The notes beneath the pieces are model-generated. The model searched no databases, had not been told where the DNA came from, and saw only the letters and a program-made list of their open reading frames with translations. This document shows, piece after piece, positions 23,696 through 31,988 of a DNA stretch of 37,528 nt; the stretch's first letter is position 1, and every line of letters starts with the position of its first letter. This stretch comes from an uncultured Eubacteriales bacterium (GTDB lineage Bacteria > Bacillota > Clostridia > Christensenellales > CAG-138): the NCBI GenBank assembly GCA_900546845.1, contig UREK01000022.1:1-37528 (forward strand), in the 5' to 3' direction. The position numbers were made by a program, and so were the translations under genes.

Positions 23696-23924
23696 CATAT
23701 CGTCAGCTCTTGTTCTTCATGTTCACCGCATCAAACGCACCGTTCGCCGCGAGGTCCACTACCAAGGCGCAGCTGAAAATTCTCGTTGGAATGCGGCAAG
23801 GAACTCAACGCCCTTAAAGACCTACATCATAGCTGCGGTGGCCGCCGTGGCCCCGGCATATATAGACAGCATAGCCCGCAAAAGAAGCCCTCAACGGGCT
23901 GAGGCGGAGTACCATCCTGTTTGA

Positions 23925-23976
23925 TAAAAAGGAGAACGGCTGCAACCGGCCAGAAAGGATCGCTCGCAACCGTTCT
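23925..23976 (-). terminator. Terminator of the peptide-importer/C45 operon
   Basis: On the minus strand AGAACGG (23976-23970) pairs with CCGTTCT (23938-23932), with GGTTGC-type inner pairing, followed by CCTTTTT. It lies 8 bases past the stop of the C45 gene and closes the operon. Confidence 0.75.
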
Positions 23977-23983
23977 GTAATTT

Positions 23984-25105
23984 TTACCGCCAAACGGCAT
24001 AGATCTTATCCGGCCGCGTCCACTTGTATTCCACAAAAGGATTTTCCCGGATGTTTCCTTTTCGTACCCAGAACCGGCGGTCGGTAGCGTCGATAATGAA
24101 GCAGGCCAGCGTAGCGCACTGGTCCATCTCACCATCCCGCGGATTGCGCTGATTGAGCACGGATTCCGGTGCGCCAAAGGTGCTGTTGAGCGTGGCGATC
24201 ATATCCTCGATCCCGATCTTCTCCTTGCCCCTGAGCAAACGTCGCAGCGTGTTGTAGCGGTTTACGCTGCTTCCTTTTCTGCCGTGGAGGAGATGGCCCG
24301 GCGAGAGAAAATGGTTGGTGTGATAGAGAAGGCCGTCCTCGGGGTAGAGGATTTGCGCCCCGTCCGCACCGGCTTCAATGCTCATCATGTCCCCTTGAAG
24401 GTTGCCGTTGGACACGAGAAAGTTCATGGGCGCCATGTGGTGGATGGAAAAAAGAATATCCAAGCATTCCGCCCAGTTTCCCGTGCTGATGAACTTACGG
24501 CGGACAACGGCACTGGGAACGCCGATGGGGACTGTCTCGATCTCGCGGGGCAGGCTGTTGATGGCGAGGCCGATCCCTGCCTGATTCATGCCGTAGCGGG
24601 CGAGCTGGCCCGCTTCCGTGAGGCAGAAATAATCCGGGCCGTCATCCTGAAGCACTTCCAGCACGACGCCGTGCTCTTCCGCCCAGTAGTACATATCCCA
24701 GTTCTGGGCTGTGATCACATGACCGTTTGCGGTGCGTTCCGGCATGGCGCCGATGATGGAGCATTCGTCCGGCGCATCCCCATCGTGTGCGCCGCCGTCG
24801 TGGGAGCCGTCGAAACGGAGGAGCTCTGAGCGGCAGTTTATAGCAAGAATATCGTCAAAGGAAAGGCTGGCTCCTTCTGCGATGCCCTTCATCTCCTCCA
24901 TAAGATCCGGCGCAAAGGCTGCGATGGCAGGGATGAACTTCTGCGCCATTTCTTTTGCATAACTCCAGGAGAGGTTTTTCTTATTGTCAAAATAGCGTGT
25001 GTAATCGCTGACCGTCCGTTCGATCGGTGCGGCGCATTCCCTGCCGTAGGCCACACCCCGCTCGTGCGGCGTGCCGGAAAGCACGACTTTCTTAAACGTA
25101 TTCAT
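23984..25105 (-). CDS. C45-family autoproteolytic acyltransferase/amidohydrolase (6-APA acyltransferase-like)
   Basis: 373 residues. The N-terminal segment LSGTPHERGVAYGRECAAPI and LMEEMKGIAEGASLSFDDILAIN are typical of the acyl-CoA:6-aminopenicillanic acid acyltransferase family. The Ntn nucleophile would be Cys115 in DECSIIGA, with self-cleavage expected just before it, and ITAQNWDMYY follows as usual. Known members are the fungal penicillin enzyme; bacterial ones act as amidases or acyltransferases on poorly known substrates. There is no signal peptide, so it works in the cytoplasm. It is the last gene of a dipeptide/oligopeptide importer operon, 30 bases after the second ATPase gene, so an imported acylated peptide or amino-acid amide is a likely substrate (inference). 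Confidence 0.82.
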   Translation of the reverse strand: MNTFKKVVLSGTPHERGVAYGRECAAPIERTVSDYTRYFDNKKNLSWSYAKEMAQKFIPAIAAFAPDLMEEMKGIAEGASLSFDDILAINCRSELLRFDGSHDGGAHDGDAPDECSIIGAMPERTANGHVITAQNWDMYYWAEEHGVVLEVLQDDGPDYFCLTEAGQLARYGMNQAGIGLAINSLPREIETVPIGVPSAVVRRKFISTGNWAECLDILFSIHHMAPMNFLVSNGNLQGDMMSIEAGADGAQILYPEDGLLYHTNHFLSPGHLLHGRKGSSVNRYNTLRRLLRGKEKIGIEDMIATLNSTFGAPESVLNQRNPRDGEMDQCATLACFIIDATDRRFWVRKGNIRENPFVEYKWTRPDKIYAVWR

Positions 25106-25134
25106 GGTGGTTATGATGCCTCCTAAATGCTTTC

Positions 25135-26088
25135 TTACTGGTCAAGAAGATGGCACGCGGCAAAATGGCCCGGCTCGATCTCCTTAAGTTCCGGCTGATC
25201 CTTGCGGCAAACGTCCATGCAGGAGGCGCAGCGGCCGGCAAACCGACACCCGGGCGCGGGGTTGACGGGGCTCGGCACGTCGCCTTCCAGCAGGATGCGC
25301 TCCTTGCGGACGTCAAGCCGTGGGATGGGGACTGCGGACAGCAGCGCGCGGGTATATGGGTGCAGCGGGTTTGCAAACAGCGACCGGCAATCCGAAAACT
25401 CCACCATCCGGCCGAGATACATGACGGCGATCCGGTCGGAAATGTGCTTTACCACGCTCAGGTTGTGTGAGATGAACAGGTACGTGAGCCCAAGATCTTT
25501 CTGCAACTTCTGCATCAGGTTGAGCACCTGCGCCTGGATGGAAACATCCAGCGCGGAAACCGGCTCATCCAGCACGAGAAAGGAAGGATTCAGCGCCAGC
25601 GCCCGCGCGATGCCCACGCGCTGGCGGCGGCCGCCGTCCAGCTCATGGGGGTATGCGTTCACGAGGCGCTCCGCAAGCCCAACGGTTTCCATCAGCTCGT
25701 AGACGCGCCTTTCATATTCCTCCTTGTTCTTGCAGACTTTCTGGATGACAAGGGGCTCGCCGATGCTCTCGAACACGCTCTTGCGGCCATCCAGGGAGGA
25801 GTAGGGGTCCTGGAACACGATCTGCATCTTGCGGCGCAGTTCTCTGAGCTCCTGCTTGTTGAGCTTCGTCACGTCTGTCCCATCCAGGATCACCTCGCCG
25901 GAAGTGGGTTCATGCAGGCGGAGGATCGCACGGCCGATGGTGGATTTTCCGCAGCCGGATTCGCCAACGAGCCCAAGCGTTTCGCCTTTTTCGATGGTAA
26001 AGCTCACATCGTCCACCGCGTGCAGCAGGCCGCCTTTGGTGTTAAAATATTTCTTCAGGTGTTTGACTTCCAACAACGTTTCAGACAT
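25135..26088 (-). CDS. Dipeptide/oligopeptide ABC transporter ATP-binding protein (DppF/OppF type)
   Basis: 317 residues from ATG 26088, which has GGAGGGAAT upstream; a longer in-frame start at 26142 lies inside the previous gene. Walker A is GESGCGKST at residues 42-50, Walker B is FLVLDEPVSALD, and the switch histidine lies in FISHNLSV. The ABC signature is LDGGRRQRVGIARAL instead of the usual LSGGQ form. The C-terminal extension with CRFAGRCASCMDVC, a cysteine cluster probably binding an iron-sulfur cluster, is typical of these importers. With the DppD-type partner it drives the two permeases. It overlaps the upstream ATPase gene by 8 bases. Confidence 0.92.
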   Translation of the reverse strand: MSETLLEVKHLKKYFNTKGGLLHAVDDVSFTIEKGETLGLVGESGCGKSTIGRAILRLHEPTSGEVILDGTDVTKLNKQELRELRRKMQIVFQDPYSSLDGRKSVFESIGEPLVIQKVCKNKEEYERRVYELMETVGLAERLVNAYPHELDGGRRQRVGIARALALNPSFLVLDEPVSALDVSIQAQVLNLMQKLQKDLGLTYLFISHNLSVVKHISDRIAVMYLGRMVEFSDCRSLFANPLHPYTRALLSAVPIPRLDVRKERILLEGDVPSPVNPAPGCRFAGRCASCMDVCRKDQPELKEIEPGHFAACHLLDQ

Positions 26089-27067
26089 TTTTATTCCCTC
26101 CGTTGCATGCGAGGTGGCACGCGACAAAATGGCCGGGTTCAAGTTCTATGTTTTCGGGATGCTCCTTGGCGCACCGCTCCGAAGCATAAGGGCAACGCGG
26201 GTGGAAACGGCAACCTTCGGGAAGCTGCGTGGGGTCGGGCGTCAAGCCATTGATAGGCTCAAGCTCGTTCTGCTCCGTAAAAATATCCGGAATGCAGGCA
26301 AACAGGCCGCGGGTGTACGGGTGGCCAGTATGGTTGAAAATGTGTTCCCGGGTGCCGTATTCAACCACTTCGCCTGCGTACATGATGGCGACATAATCGC
26401 AGATTTCCGCCACGATGCCAAGGTCGTGTGTGATCATAATCATGGCGGTCCGGTACTGAGCCTTGAGGCGCTTCATCAGTTCCAGCACCTGGGCCTGAAT
26501 GGTCACATCCAGCGCAGTGGTGGGCTCATCCGCAATGAGGAAGCGGGGGTTACAGGCGAGGGCCATGGCGATGACCACGCGTTGCTTCATGCCGCCGGAG
26601 AACTGGTGGGGGAAATCGGAGCCGCGCTCGGGGCGGATACCTACCAATTCCAACATATCGCAAGCCTTTTTGTGCGCGTCCTTCTTGCTGCATTTTTCAT
26701 GGAGCCGTATGACTTCCGCAATCTGTTCCGCCACGGTCATGACCGGATTGAGGCTCGTCATGGGATCCTGGAAGATCATGGAGATCTGCTTGCCGCGGAT
26801 CTTGCGCATCTCCTTGCTGGAGAGCTTCAAAAGATCCTGCCCGTCAAAGAGGATCTCGCCGGATACAATCTTGGCCGGTGGGTCCGGAAGAATGCGCATC
26901 ACGGATTTCACTGTGGTGGTCTTGCCCGCGCCCGTTTCTCCCACGAGGCCCAGCGTTTCGCCGTGCCGGAGGGACAGGTTCAGGTTTTCCACGGCGTGTA
27001 CCGTGGCGTCAAAGGACTCATAATGCACCGTCAGGTTTTTGATCTCTAAAAGTTTATCGCTGCTCAT
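26081..27067 (-). CDS. Dipeptide/oligopeptide ABC transporter ATP-binding protein (DppD/OppD type)
   Basis: 328 residues. Walker A is GETGAGKTT at residues 43-51, Q-loop MIFQDPMTSLNPVM, signature FSGGMKQRVVIAMAL, Walker B FLIADEPTTALD and switch MITHDLGIVAEI. The C-terminal oligopeptide/dipeptide extension carries CRFHPRCPYASERC. The protein pairs with the DppF-type ATPase. The gene lies 14 bases after the DppC-type permease gene and has GGAGGAG upstream of its start. Confidence 0.93.
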   Translation of the reverse strand: MSSDKLLEIKNLTVHYESFDATVHAVENLNLSLRHGETLGLVGETGAGKTTTVKSVMRILPDPPAKIVSGEILFDGQDLLKLSSKEMRKIRGKQISMIFQDPMTSLNPVMTVAEQIAEVIRLHEKCSKKDAHKKACDMLELVGIRPERGSDFPHQFSGGMKQRVVIAMALACNPRFLIADEPTTALDVTIQAQVLELMKRLKAQYRTAMIMITHDLGIVAEICDYVAIMYAGEVVEYGTREHIFNHTGHPYTRGLFACIPDIFTEQNELEPINGLTPDPTQLPEGCRFHPRCPYASERCAKEHPENIELEPGHFVACHLACNGGNKNV

Positions 27068-27081
27068 GGCATCTCTCCTCC

Positions 27082-27963
27082 TTAGTCCTTCAGCTTCGGG
27101 TCAAGGGCGTCGCGCAGGCCGTCCCCCACAAGGTTCATGCTGAACACGGCAGCCATGATGGCAAGGCCTGGGAAAATACATACGTGGGGCGCATCCCGGA
27201 GGAAATCGCGGCCCGTGGAAAGCATGCTGCCCCACTCCGGCGTGGGCGGGACGATGCCAAGGCCCAGGAAGCTCATGCTGGCGCAGGAGAGGATTGCGGC
27301 GCCGATGCGCAGGGTGGCCTGCACGATCAGCGGGGCCAGGCAGTTGGGCAGGATGTGCCGGGTGATGAGGAAAAAGTCGCTGGCTCCCGCTGCACGGGAG
27401 GCTTCCACAAAGTCCTGATCCCGAAGGGAAAGGATGGAAGCCCGCACGATGCGGCAATAACCGGGTATGCTGGAAATGCCGATGGCGATCATGACGTTCT
27501 GGAGGCCGGAGCCAAGCGCTGCCACAATGGAGATGTTCAGCAGGATCGTGGGGATGGAAAGGAGCACGTCCATGCAGCGCATGATGACATTATCTACTGT
27601 TCCGCCATAATAGCCTGCGATCGCGCCGAGCGCCACGCCGCCGATAAGGGAGATGCAAATGGCGATGAGGCCCACGGACATGGAGATGCGCGCGCCGTAG
27701 ATGATGCGGGTCAAAATGTCGCGCCCGAGCTCGTCCGTGCCGAACCAGTGCTCCGCAGAGGGGCCTTGAAGGCGGTTGCGGGGATTCTGCTCGTTGGGGC
27801 CGTAAGGGGAGATGATGGGAGCCAGGATCGCTGCGAGCAGGAGCACCGCCACGATGCCGAGGCCCACCACCGCGCGGCCGTTTTTCTTGAAACGCCGCCA
27901 GGTTTCCTGCAATTTGCTGCGTTTTTTCGCGGCAGCCTTCGGTTCCTTTGTAATTGCGCTCAT
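27082..27963 (-). CDS. Dipeptide/oligopeptide ABC transporter permease (DppC/OppC type)
   Basis: 293 residues. A basic cytoplasmic N-terminus (AAAKKRSKLQETWRRFKKN) leads to the first helix (AVVGLGIVAVLLLAAILAPII), then the OppC N-terminal motif HWFGTDELGRDILTRIIYGA. The EAA loop that meets the ATPases is EASRAAGASDFFLITRHILPN. It forms the channel together with the DppB-type protein encoded just before it. Confidence 0.93.
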   Translation of the reverse strand: MSAITKEPKAAAKKRSKLQETWRRFKKNGRAVVGLGIVAVLLLAAILAPIISPYGPNEQNPRNRLQGPSAEHWFGTDELGRDILTRIIYGARISMSVGLIAICISLIGGVALGAIAGYYGGTVDNVIMRCMDVLLSIPTILLNISIVAALGSGLQNVMIAIGISSIPGYCRIVRASILSLRDQDFVEASRAAGASDFFLITRHILPNCLAPLIVQATLRIGAAILSCASMSFLGLGIVPPTPEWGSMLSTGRDFLRDAPHVCIFPGLAIMAAVFSMNLVGDGLRDALDPKLKD

Positions 27964-27975
27964 TGCTGCTCCTCC

Positions 27976-28902
27976 TTATTTGTACTGGGACCGGATGCGC
28001 GGGTCAACATAGGCATAGAGAATATCCACCACCAGGTTGACCAGGCAGAACGCAAGGGCGATGACAAGCACGCCGCCCTGCACGATGGGATAGTTGCGCG
28101 CCTTGATGGCGTCCACCATCATTTTGCCTACGCCGGGAATGGAGAAGATGGACTCAATGAGCACCGCGCCGCCGAGAAGAAGGCCGAACTGCATGCCCAC
28201 CGTGGTGATGACCGGGATGAGGGCATTTTTGAGGGCGTGGTCCATGATGACCCTGAACTCGCTCTGGCCCTTTGCACGGGCCGTGCTGATATAATCCTGC
28301 CGGATGACCTCGAGCATGCTGGAACGGGTCATGCGGGCGATGGACGCCGCGGAGTTCAGGCCCAGGGAAACGCCGGGCAGAATCACACAGGCGAAGGAAT
28401 CAAAGCCAGAGGCGGGCAGCCAGTTTAACTGCACGCAGAAGAGCAGCATCAGCAGCAGGCCGCACCAGAAAGAGGGCATGGAAACGCCGATCATGGAAAT
28501 GCTCATGACGATGTTATCTATAAAGGAATACTGCTTGATCGCAGAGATCACGCCGAAAGTGAGGCCAAGGATCACAGCGAACACCACAGCGAAGGTTGCA
28601 AGCTTTACGGTGTTGGGGAAGGTCTGCGCGATGCGGGTGGCCACATTCAGGTTCGTGGCGTAGCAGATGCCCATATCGCCCCGGAGAAGCCGCGTAATAT
28701 AATTATAAAAGCGTTGAAAATAGCCGCCGTTGAGTCCCAGCTCCACGCGCAGAGCCTCGCGGGCCTCGGGCGTGGCGTTGTCGCCCAAGATAGAATCGAC
28801 AGGATCGCCAGGTGTGATGTACATCAGCGAAAAAACGACCAGTATAACGCCAAGGAGCACAGGGATCAGCATGAGCAGACGCCTTGCAATGTATTTGAGC
28901 AT
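27976..28902 (-). CDS. Dipeptide/oligopeptide ABC transporter permease (DppB/OppB type)
   Basis: 308 residues starting MLKYIARRLLMLIPVLLGV, the standard opening of DppB/OppB proteins. The following PGDPV motif in YITPGDPVDSIL, six helices, and the EAA-type loop YISTARAKGQSEFRVIMDHALKN are all present. AAAGGAGGC precedes the start. It is separated from the binding-protein gene by 81 bases containing a strong hairpin, and from the DppC-type gene by 12. Confidence 0.93.
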   Translation of the reverse strand: MLKYIARRLLMLIPVLLGVILVVFSLMYITPGDPVDSILGDNATPEAREALRVELGLNGGYFQRFYNYITRLLRGDMGICYATNLNVATRIAQTFPNTVKLATFAVVFAVILGLTFGVISAIKQYSFIDNIVMSISMIGVSMPSFWCGLLLMLLFCVQLNWLPASGFDSFACVILPGVSLGLNSAASIARMTRSSMLEVIRQDYISTARAKGQSEFRVIMDHALKNALIPVITTVGMQFGLLLGGAVLIESIFSIPGVGKMMVDAIKARNYPIVQGGVLVIALAFCLVNLVVDILYAYVDPRIRSQYK

Positions 28903-28926
28903 GGGTTGCCTCCTTTTGGTTTTGTC

Positions 28927-28961
28927 GCAGGAACGGCGGGCATTTCACCCGCCGTTCCTGC
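28927..28961 (-). promoter_or_regulatory. Intra-operon stem-loop between binding-protein and permease genes
   Basis: GCAGGAACGGCGGG (28927-28940) and CCCGCCGTTCCTGC (28948-28961) form a perfect 14-bp stem with a 7-base loop. On the minus (sense) strand no T run follows, so it is more likely a transcript-stabilising or processing structure that keeps binding-protein mRNA abundant than a terminator. Confidence 0.75.
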
Positions 28962-28983
28962 CGGTCTTTACAAGAGGAATCGG

Positions 28984-30624
28984 TTAGTCTTCGTTGACGA
29001 AATAGAGGTTGGAGTAGTTCTCCATGTCATAGGGGAGCACGGTGAGACCGCGCACATCGGAACGCACGCCATATACGCGCCAGGGATGGCAGATGTAAAT
29101 CATCGGGCAGAGGTCATGGATGATGGCCTGAGCCTCATATACCAGTTCGTTGCGCTTTTCCACATCAAGGGTGGTGGCGATCTCATCAAGGATGGCGTCC
29201 ACTTCGGGGTCGTTGAGCCAGGTGCGGTCAGTGCTGCTCCCGCGGCTGCTGCTGTGGAAGAAGGAGTAGAGTCCTTCGCCCGCATCGCACATCTTCATGT
29301 CGGTAGCGGCAGTACCCACCTGATAATCACCGGCGTTGAGCATGGTGGAGAGGGTACCGCTTTCGGTAGGCTCAAGGACCAGGGTCACGCCCACTTCCGC
29401 CCACATGGCCTGGAGCATTTCGGCAAACATGTTGTTGGTGGTGTTGGCGAGGTAGATGAAGGAGACTTCAAAACCGTCGGCATAGCCTGCGGAAGCAAGG
29501 AGCTCCTTAGCCTTTTCAGGGTCGTAGGCATACTGGATCAGGTCGTTGTTCTTGCCCTGGAAAGTGGGCGGCACAGGGCCGGTAGCGGGCTCGGAACTCT
29601 TGACGCCATAGATGGTCTCACGGATGAGTTCCGTATCGGTGGCATAGTGAAGCGCCTTGCGCACATCCACGTTGTTGAGGGGCTCCACAGAGGTGTTGAA
29701 GCAGATGTAGCGGAGCGTGTTCTGAGGGCCTGCAAGGACGTACATGTCTTCACTCTCGTCCACACGGTCGATGTCGGTGACTTGCAGACGGCAGTTGAGG
29801 TCGATGTCACCGGTTTCAAGGTTCATGGTGCGGGAAGTGCCTTCGGTCATGATCTTCAGCACGACGGTTTTCAGGGGGACTTCTTCGCCCCAGTAGTTTT
29901 CGTTGCGGGTGAGGGTGATGCTTTCGCCGGCAACCCAGTTGGAAACGGTATAGGCGCCCGTGCCCACCGGCGCGCGGCCATGGGCGTCCTCGCCCATCTC
30001 GGTGATGGCCTTTTCGTTCACAATGCACATCACGGCCTGACAGAGCTGGGCCTCAAGGAAAGCATAGGGCTCGGTGGTCTTGATGTTGACGGTGTATTCA
30101 TCCACTGCTTCAACGCCGGAAAGGTCGATGTGGGTAAGAGCGCTCGGGCCGGTGGTGGTCGTCGCAAGGCGGTTGATGGAGTATACGACATCCTTTGCAG
30201 TGAGGTGCTCACCATTGGTGAAGTACACATCCTCGCGGAGCTTAAACTGCCAGGTCAGGTCGTCGATGGCCTTCCACTCGGTTGCAAGGTTCGGCTGCGG
30301 GGTGGCGCTCTCGTCGAACTTGAGCAGGGTATCCATGGTGTTCATCATAACGATCTCGGAAACGTTGCTCATAACGCCGCCGGGATTCAGGGTCGCAGGC
30401 TCGCGGTCTACGGCGATGTTGATGGTATCCTTATCGGAGACGGTTTCATTCCCGGTGGGGGTCAGTTCCGTCTGTGCGACAGGGGTTTCCTGCGGAGCTG
30501 CAGGGTCGGGAGCCTGAGGCGCGTTCGTGGGGCTGGCGTTGCCCGGTTGGTTCGTGTCAGTGCATCCGGCAGCTATCGCAAGCGCCATTGCGAGCACAAG
30601 GATCATTGCGAGATACTTTTTCAT
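28984..30624 (-). CDS. Peptide ABC transporter substrate-binding lipoprotein (SBP family 5)
   Basis: 546 residues. The signal peptide ends in a lipobox before Cys21 (ALAIAAGC), followed by a flexible Pro/Thr/Ala-rich linker, then the family 5 fold: NIAVDREPATLNPGGVMSNV, LATEWKAIDDLTWQFKLRED, VYFTNGEHLTAKDVVYSINR (the family signature region) and RKALHYATDTELIRETIYG. Anchored on the outside of the membrane, it captures peptides for the DppBCDF-like complex encoded downstream. It is the first gene of the operon, has AAAGGAGAAACGAC before the start, and a promoter about 37 bases upstream. The ligand (dipeptide, oligopeptide or another compound) is unknown; the C45 enzyme at the operon end suggests an unusual amide-bearing ligand (inference). 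Confidence 0.92.
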   Translation of the reverse strand: MKKYLAMILVLAMALAIAAGCTDTNQPGNASPTNAPQAPDPAAPQETPVAQTELTPTGNETVSDKDTINIAVDREPATLNPGGVMSNVSEIVMMNTMDTLLKFDESATPQPNLATEWKAIDDLTWQFKLREDVYFTNGEHLTAKDVVYSINRLATTTTGPSALTHIDLSGVEAVDEYTVNIKTTEPYAFLEAQLCQAVMCIVNEKAITEMGEDAHGRAPVGTGAYTVSNWVAGESITLTRNENYWGEEVPLKTVVLKIMTEGTSRTMNLETGDIDLNCRLQVTDIDRVDESEDMYVLAGPQNTLRYICFNTSVEPLNNVDVRKALHYATDTELIRETIYGVKSSEPATGPVPPTFQGKNNDLIQYAYDPEKAKELLASAGYADGFEVSFIYLANTTNNMFAEMLQAMWAEVGVTLVLEPTESGTLSTMLNAGDYQVGTAATDMKMCDAGEGLYSFFHSSSRGSSTDRTWLNDPEVDAILDEIATTLDVEKRNELVYEAQAIIHDLCPMIYICHPWRVYGVRSDVRGLTVLPYDMENYSNLYFVNED

Positions 30625-30660
30625 GTCGTTTCTCCTTTAAAGATTTGTGGGATTTAGGCC

Positions 30661-30689
30661 AGTATACAACGAATAAAATAATTTGTAAA
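30661..30689 (-). promoter_or_regulatory. Promoter of the peptide-importer operon
   Basis: On the minus strand TTTACA (30689-30684), a 17-base spacer and TATACT (30666-30661) give a good sigma-A promoter about 37 bases before the binding-protein start. The intergenic region 30625-31002 is AT-rich and shared with the divergent LysR gene, as usual for LysR-controlled operons. Confidence 0.75.
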
Positions 30690-30906
30690 ATAACTCTTTT
30701 CAATTTATATAATTTATAATTTAAAACATTTTTGTTTTTTCAAGAGATTTAGGGCTTTTTGCGCTCTGCCCCTCGCATGATTTCCAGGAAAATCCTGCAG
30801 CGCCCGTTTGCAACAGGGAACTATGAGTTCACATGAATGCCTGTGCGGAAGCAAGGCTTAGCATTTTTTGCTCCAGCCCGGCGGCATCGCACTTCCTAAA
30901 TATTTC

Positions 30907-30936
30907 TTGACGAATGCTGAAAGGGTGCAGTATAGT
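30907..30936 (+). promoter_or_regulatory. Promoter of the LysR-type regulator gene
   Basis: TTGACG (30907-30912), 18-base spacer, TATAGT (30931-30936), about 66 bases before the chosen start. Confidence 0.65.
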
Positions 30937-31002
30937 TAATCTATAAATAAATCATATAAAAACTTAATAATAAATTTGTATAAATACATGGAGCAGAGCG
31001 AT

Positions 31003-31932
31003 ATGAACTTGCGGGAACAACAATATGTATGCACCATCGCAAAAACGGGGAGTTTAACGGCCGCCGCCAAGATCCTGCGCACGTCCCAGCCCAATTTGAG
31101 CCTTTTCGTCAGCAATCTGGAACGTGCGCTCAACGTGCAGCTTTTCGACCGCATCGGAAAACAATTCCGCCTTACCTATGCGGGGGAGCTGTATGTTGCG
31201 AAGGCCCAGGCAATGCTCAGCCTGAAGGATGAATTTGATGCCGAGCTTGCCAACATCTCCGAAAACGGCAGCGGCAGGCTGCGCTTGGGATTTCAGTATT
31301 TCCGATCTTCCCGGCTCATCCCATCCCTGCTGGCAGAGCTTTCCGCGGAATACCCACGGGTGGAATTCAGCTTTGAGGAAGAAACCCTCTCAAAACTCGA
31401 AGCCATGCTTTCAGACAATACCATAGACCTTTTCTTTTGCAACTGCCCATCTAAACGACCGGAGTTTGAGTATCACCCGCTCTACCATGACTCCGTGCTG
31501 TTTATGACGAGCGTCGACCATCCCCTTACGGCAAACCTGCTTGGGCAGAGCAATGGGGCATATCCTTGGGTGAGCCTCAAGTTGTTTGAAGATGAGCAGT
31601 TTTTCCTAAGCCGGCACGGCGGCAGCTTGCGTGCGTTTATCGATCAGGTTCTGGAAGCCACTCATGTGAATCCGCACCATGTGATGACGTTCGATAAGAT
31701 CGAGACCATCATGGAACTGGTAGCCCAAGGGCAGGGCGTTGGGTTCTGCGCCAACAGCTATCAGAGCTTCGTTGGCCTGTCCCGCCCGCTGCGCCTGTTT
31801 TCTGTGGGGAACAGAGAAAACCGCATCGAATTCTGCGCGGTAAACCTGAAAGGAAAAGTGCTGCCGCCGTACGCGAAGCGGGCGATCGAGCTTGTGCGCG
31901 CGCTGATGGAAGGCAGCGGCATTGTGCCTTAA
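31003..31932 (+). CDS. LysR-family transcriptional regulator
   Basis: 309 residues from ATG 31003, chosen for the GGAG 9 bases upstream and because MNLREQQYVCTIAKTGSLTA is the standard LysR opening; in-frame starts at 30976 and 30988 lack a ribosome site. Residues 1-60 are the winged helix-turn-helix (SLTAAAKILRTSQPNLSLFVSNLERAL, FDRIGKQFRLTYAG). Residues about 90-300 form the effector domain of two lobes (LRLGFQYFRSSRLIPSLLAELS). It is divergent from the peptide-importer/C45 operon and most likely controls it, activating on a small-molecule signal derived from the transported compound (inference). Confidence 0.88.
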   Translation: MNLREQQYVCTIAKTGSLTAAAKILRTSQPNLSLFVSNLERALNVQLFDRIGKQFRLTYAGELYVAKAQAMLSLKDEFDAELANISENGSGRLRLGFQYFRSSRLIPSLLAELSAEYPRVEFSFEEETLSKLEAMLSDNTIDLFFCNCPSKRPEFEYHPLYHDSVLFMTSVDHPLTANLLGQSNGAYPWVSLKLFEDEQFFLSRHGGSLRAFIDQVLEATHVNPHHVMTFDKIETIMELVAQGQGVGFCANSYQSFVGLSRPLRLFSVGNRENRIEFCAVNLKGKVLPPYAKRAIELVRALMEGSGIVP

Positions 31933-31988
31933 GATTTCCCAGCATTCCCGGCTCAATGAAAAAACCGGGTAAAACCTAGCTTTTTCCG

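Larger units (their letters stand above)
19906..23872 (+). repeat. Long direct repeat, copy A (about 3.97 kb)
   Basis: This block recurs at 32614-36575 in the same orientation. From 20080 to 23803 the two copies appear identical: all frames translate to the same proteins and the offset is a constant 12703. The left shoulder (19906-20079) differs by many substitutions and a net 5-base shift, and the right shoulder (23804-23872) by scattered substitutions before similarity fades. No transposase, integrase or terminal inverted repeat is seen, so it is not a simple insertion sequence. It carries a decayed small gene, a shortened FtsX permease gene, an ABC exporter stump and a gene tail. Confidence 0.93.

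Noticed and set aside
28714..30657. A 647-codon open frame on the plus strand opposite the peptide-binding protein gene
   Set aside because: It runs antisense to a clear SBP family 5 gene with lipobox, promoter and ribosome site. High GC third positions open long antisense frames, and its translation shows no motif.
31933..31978. CCCGG/CCGGG hairpin after the LysR gene as its terminator
   Set aside because: Five-base stem with a long loop and no good T run on the plus strand; on the minus strand it more likely belongs to the 3' trailer of the tRNA-Met remnant.
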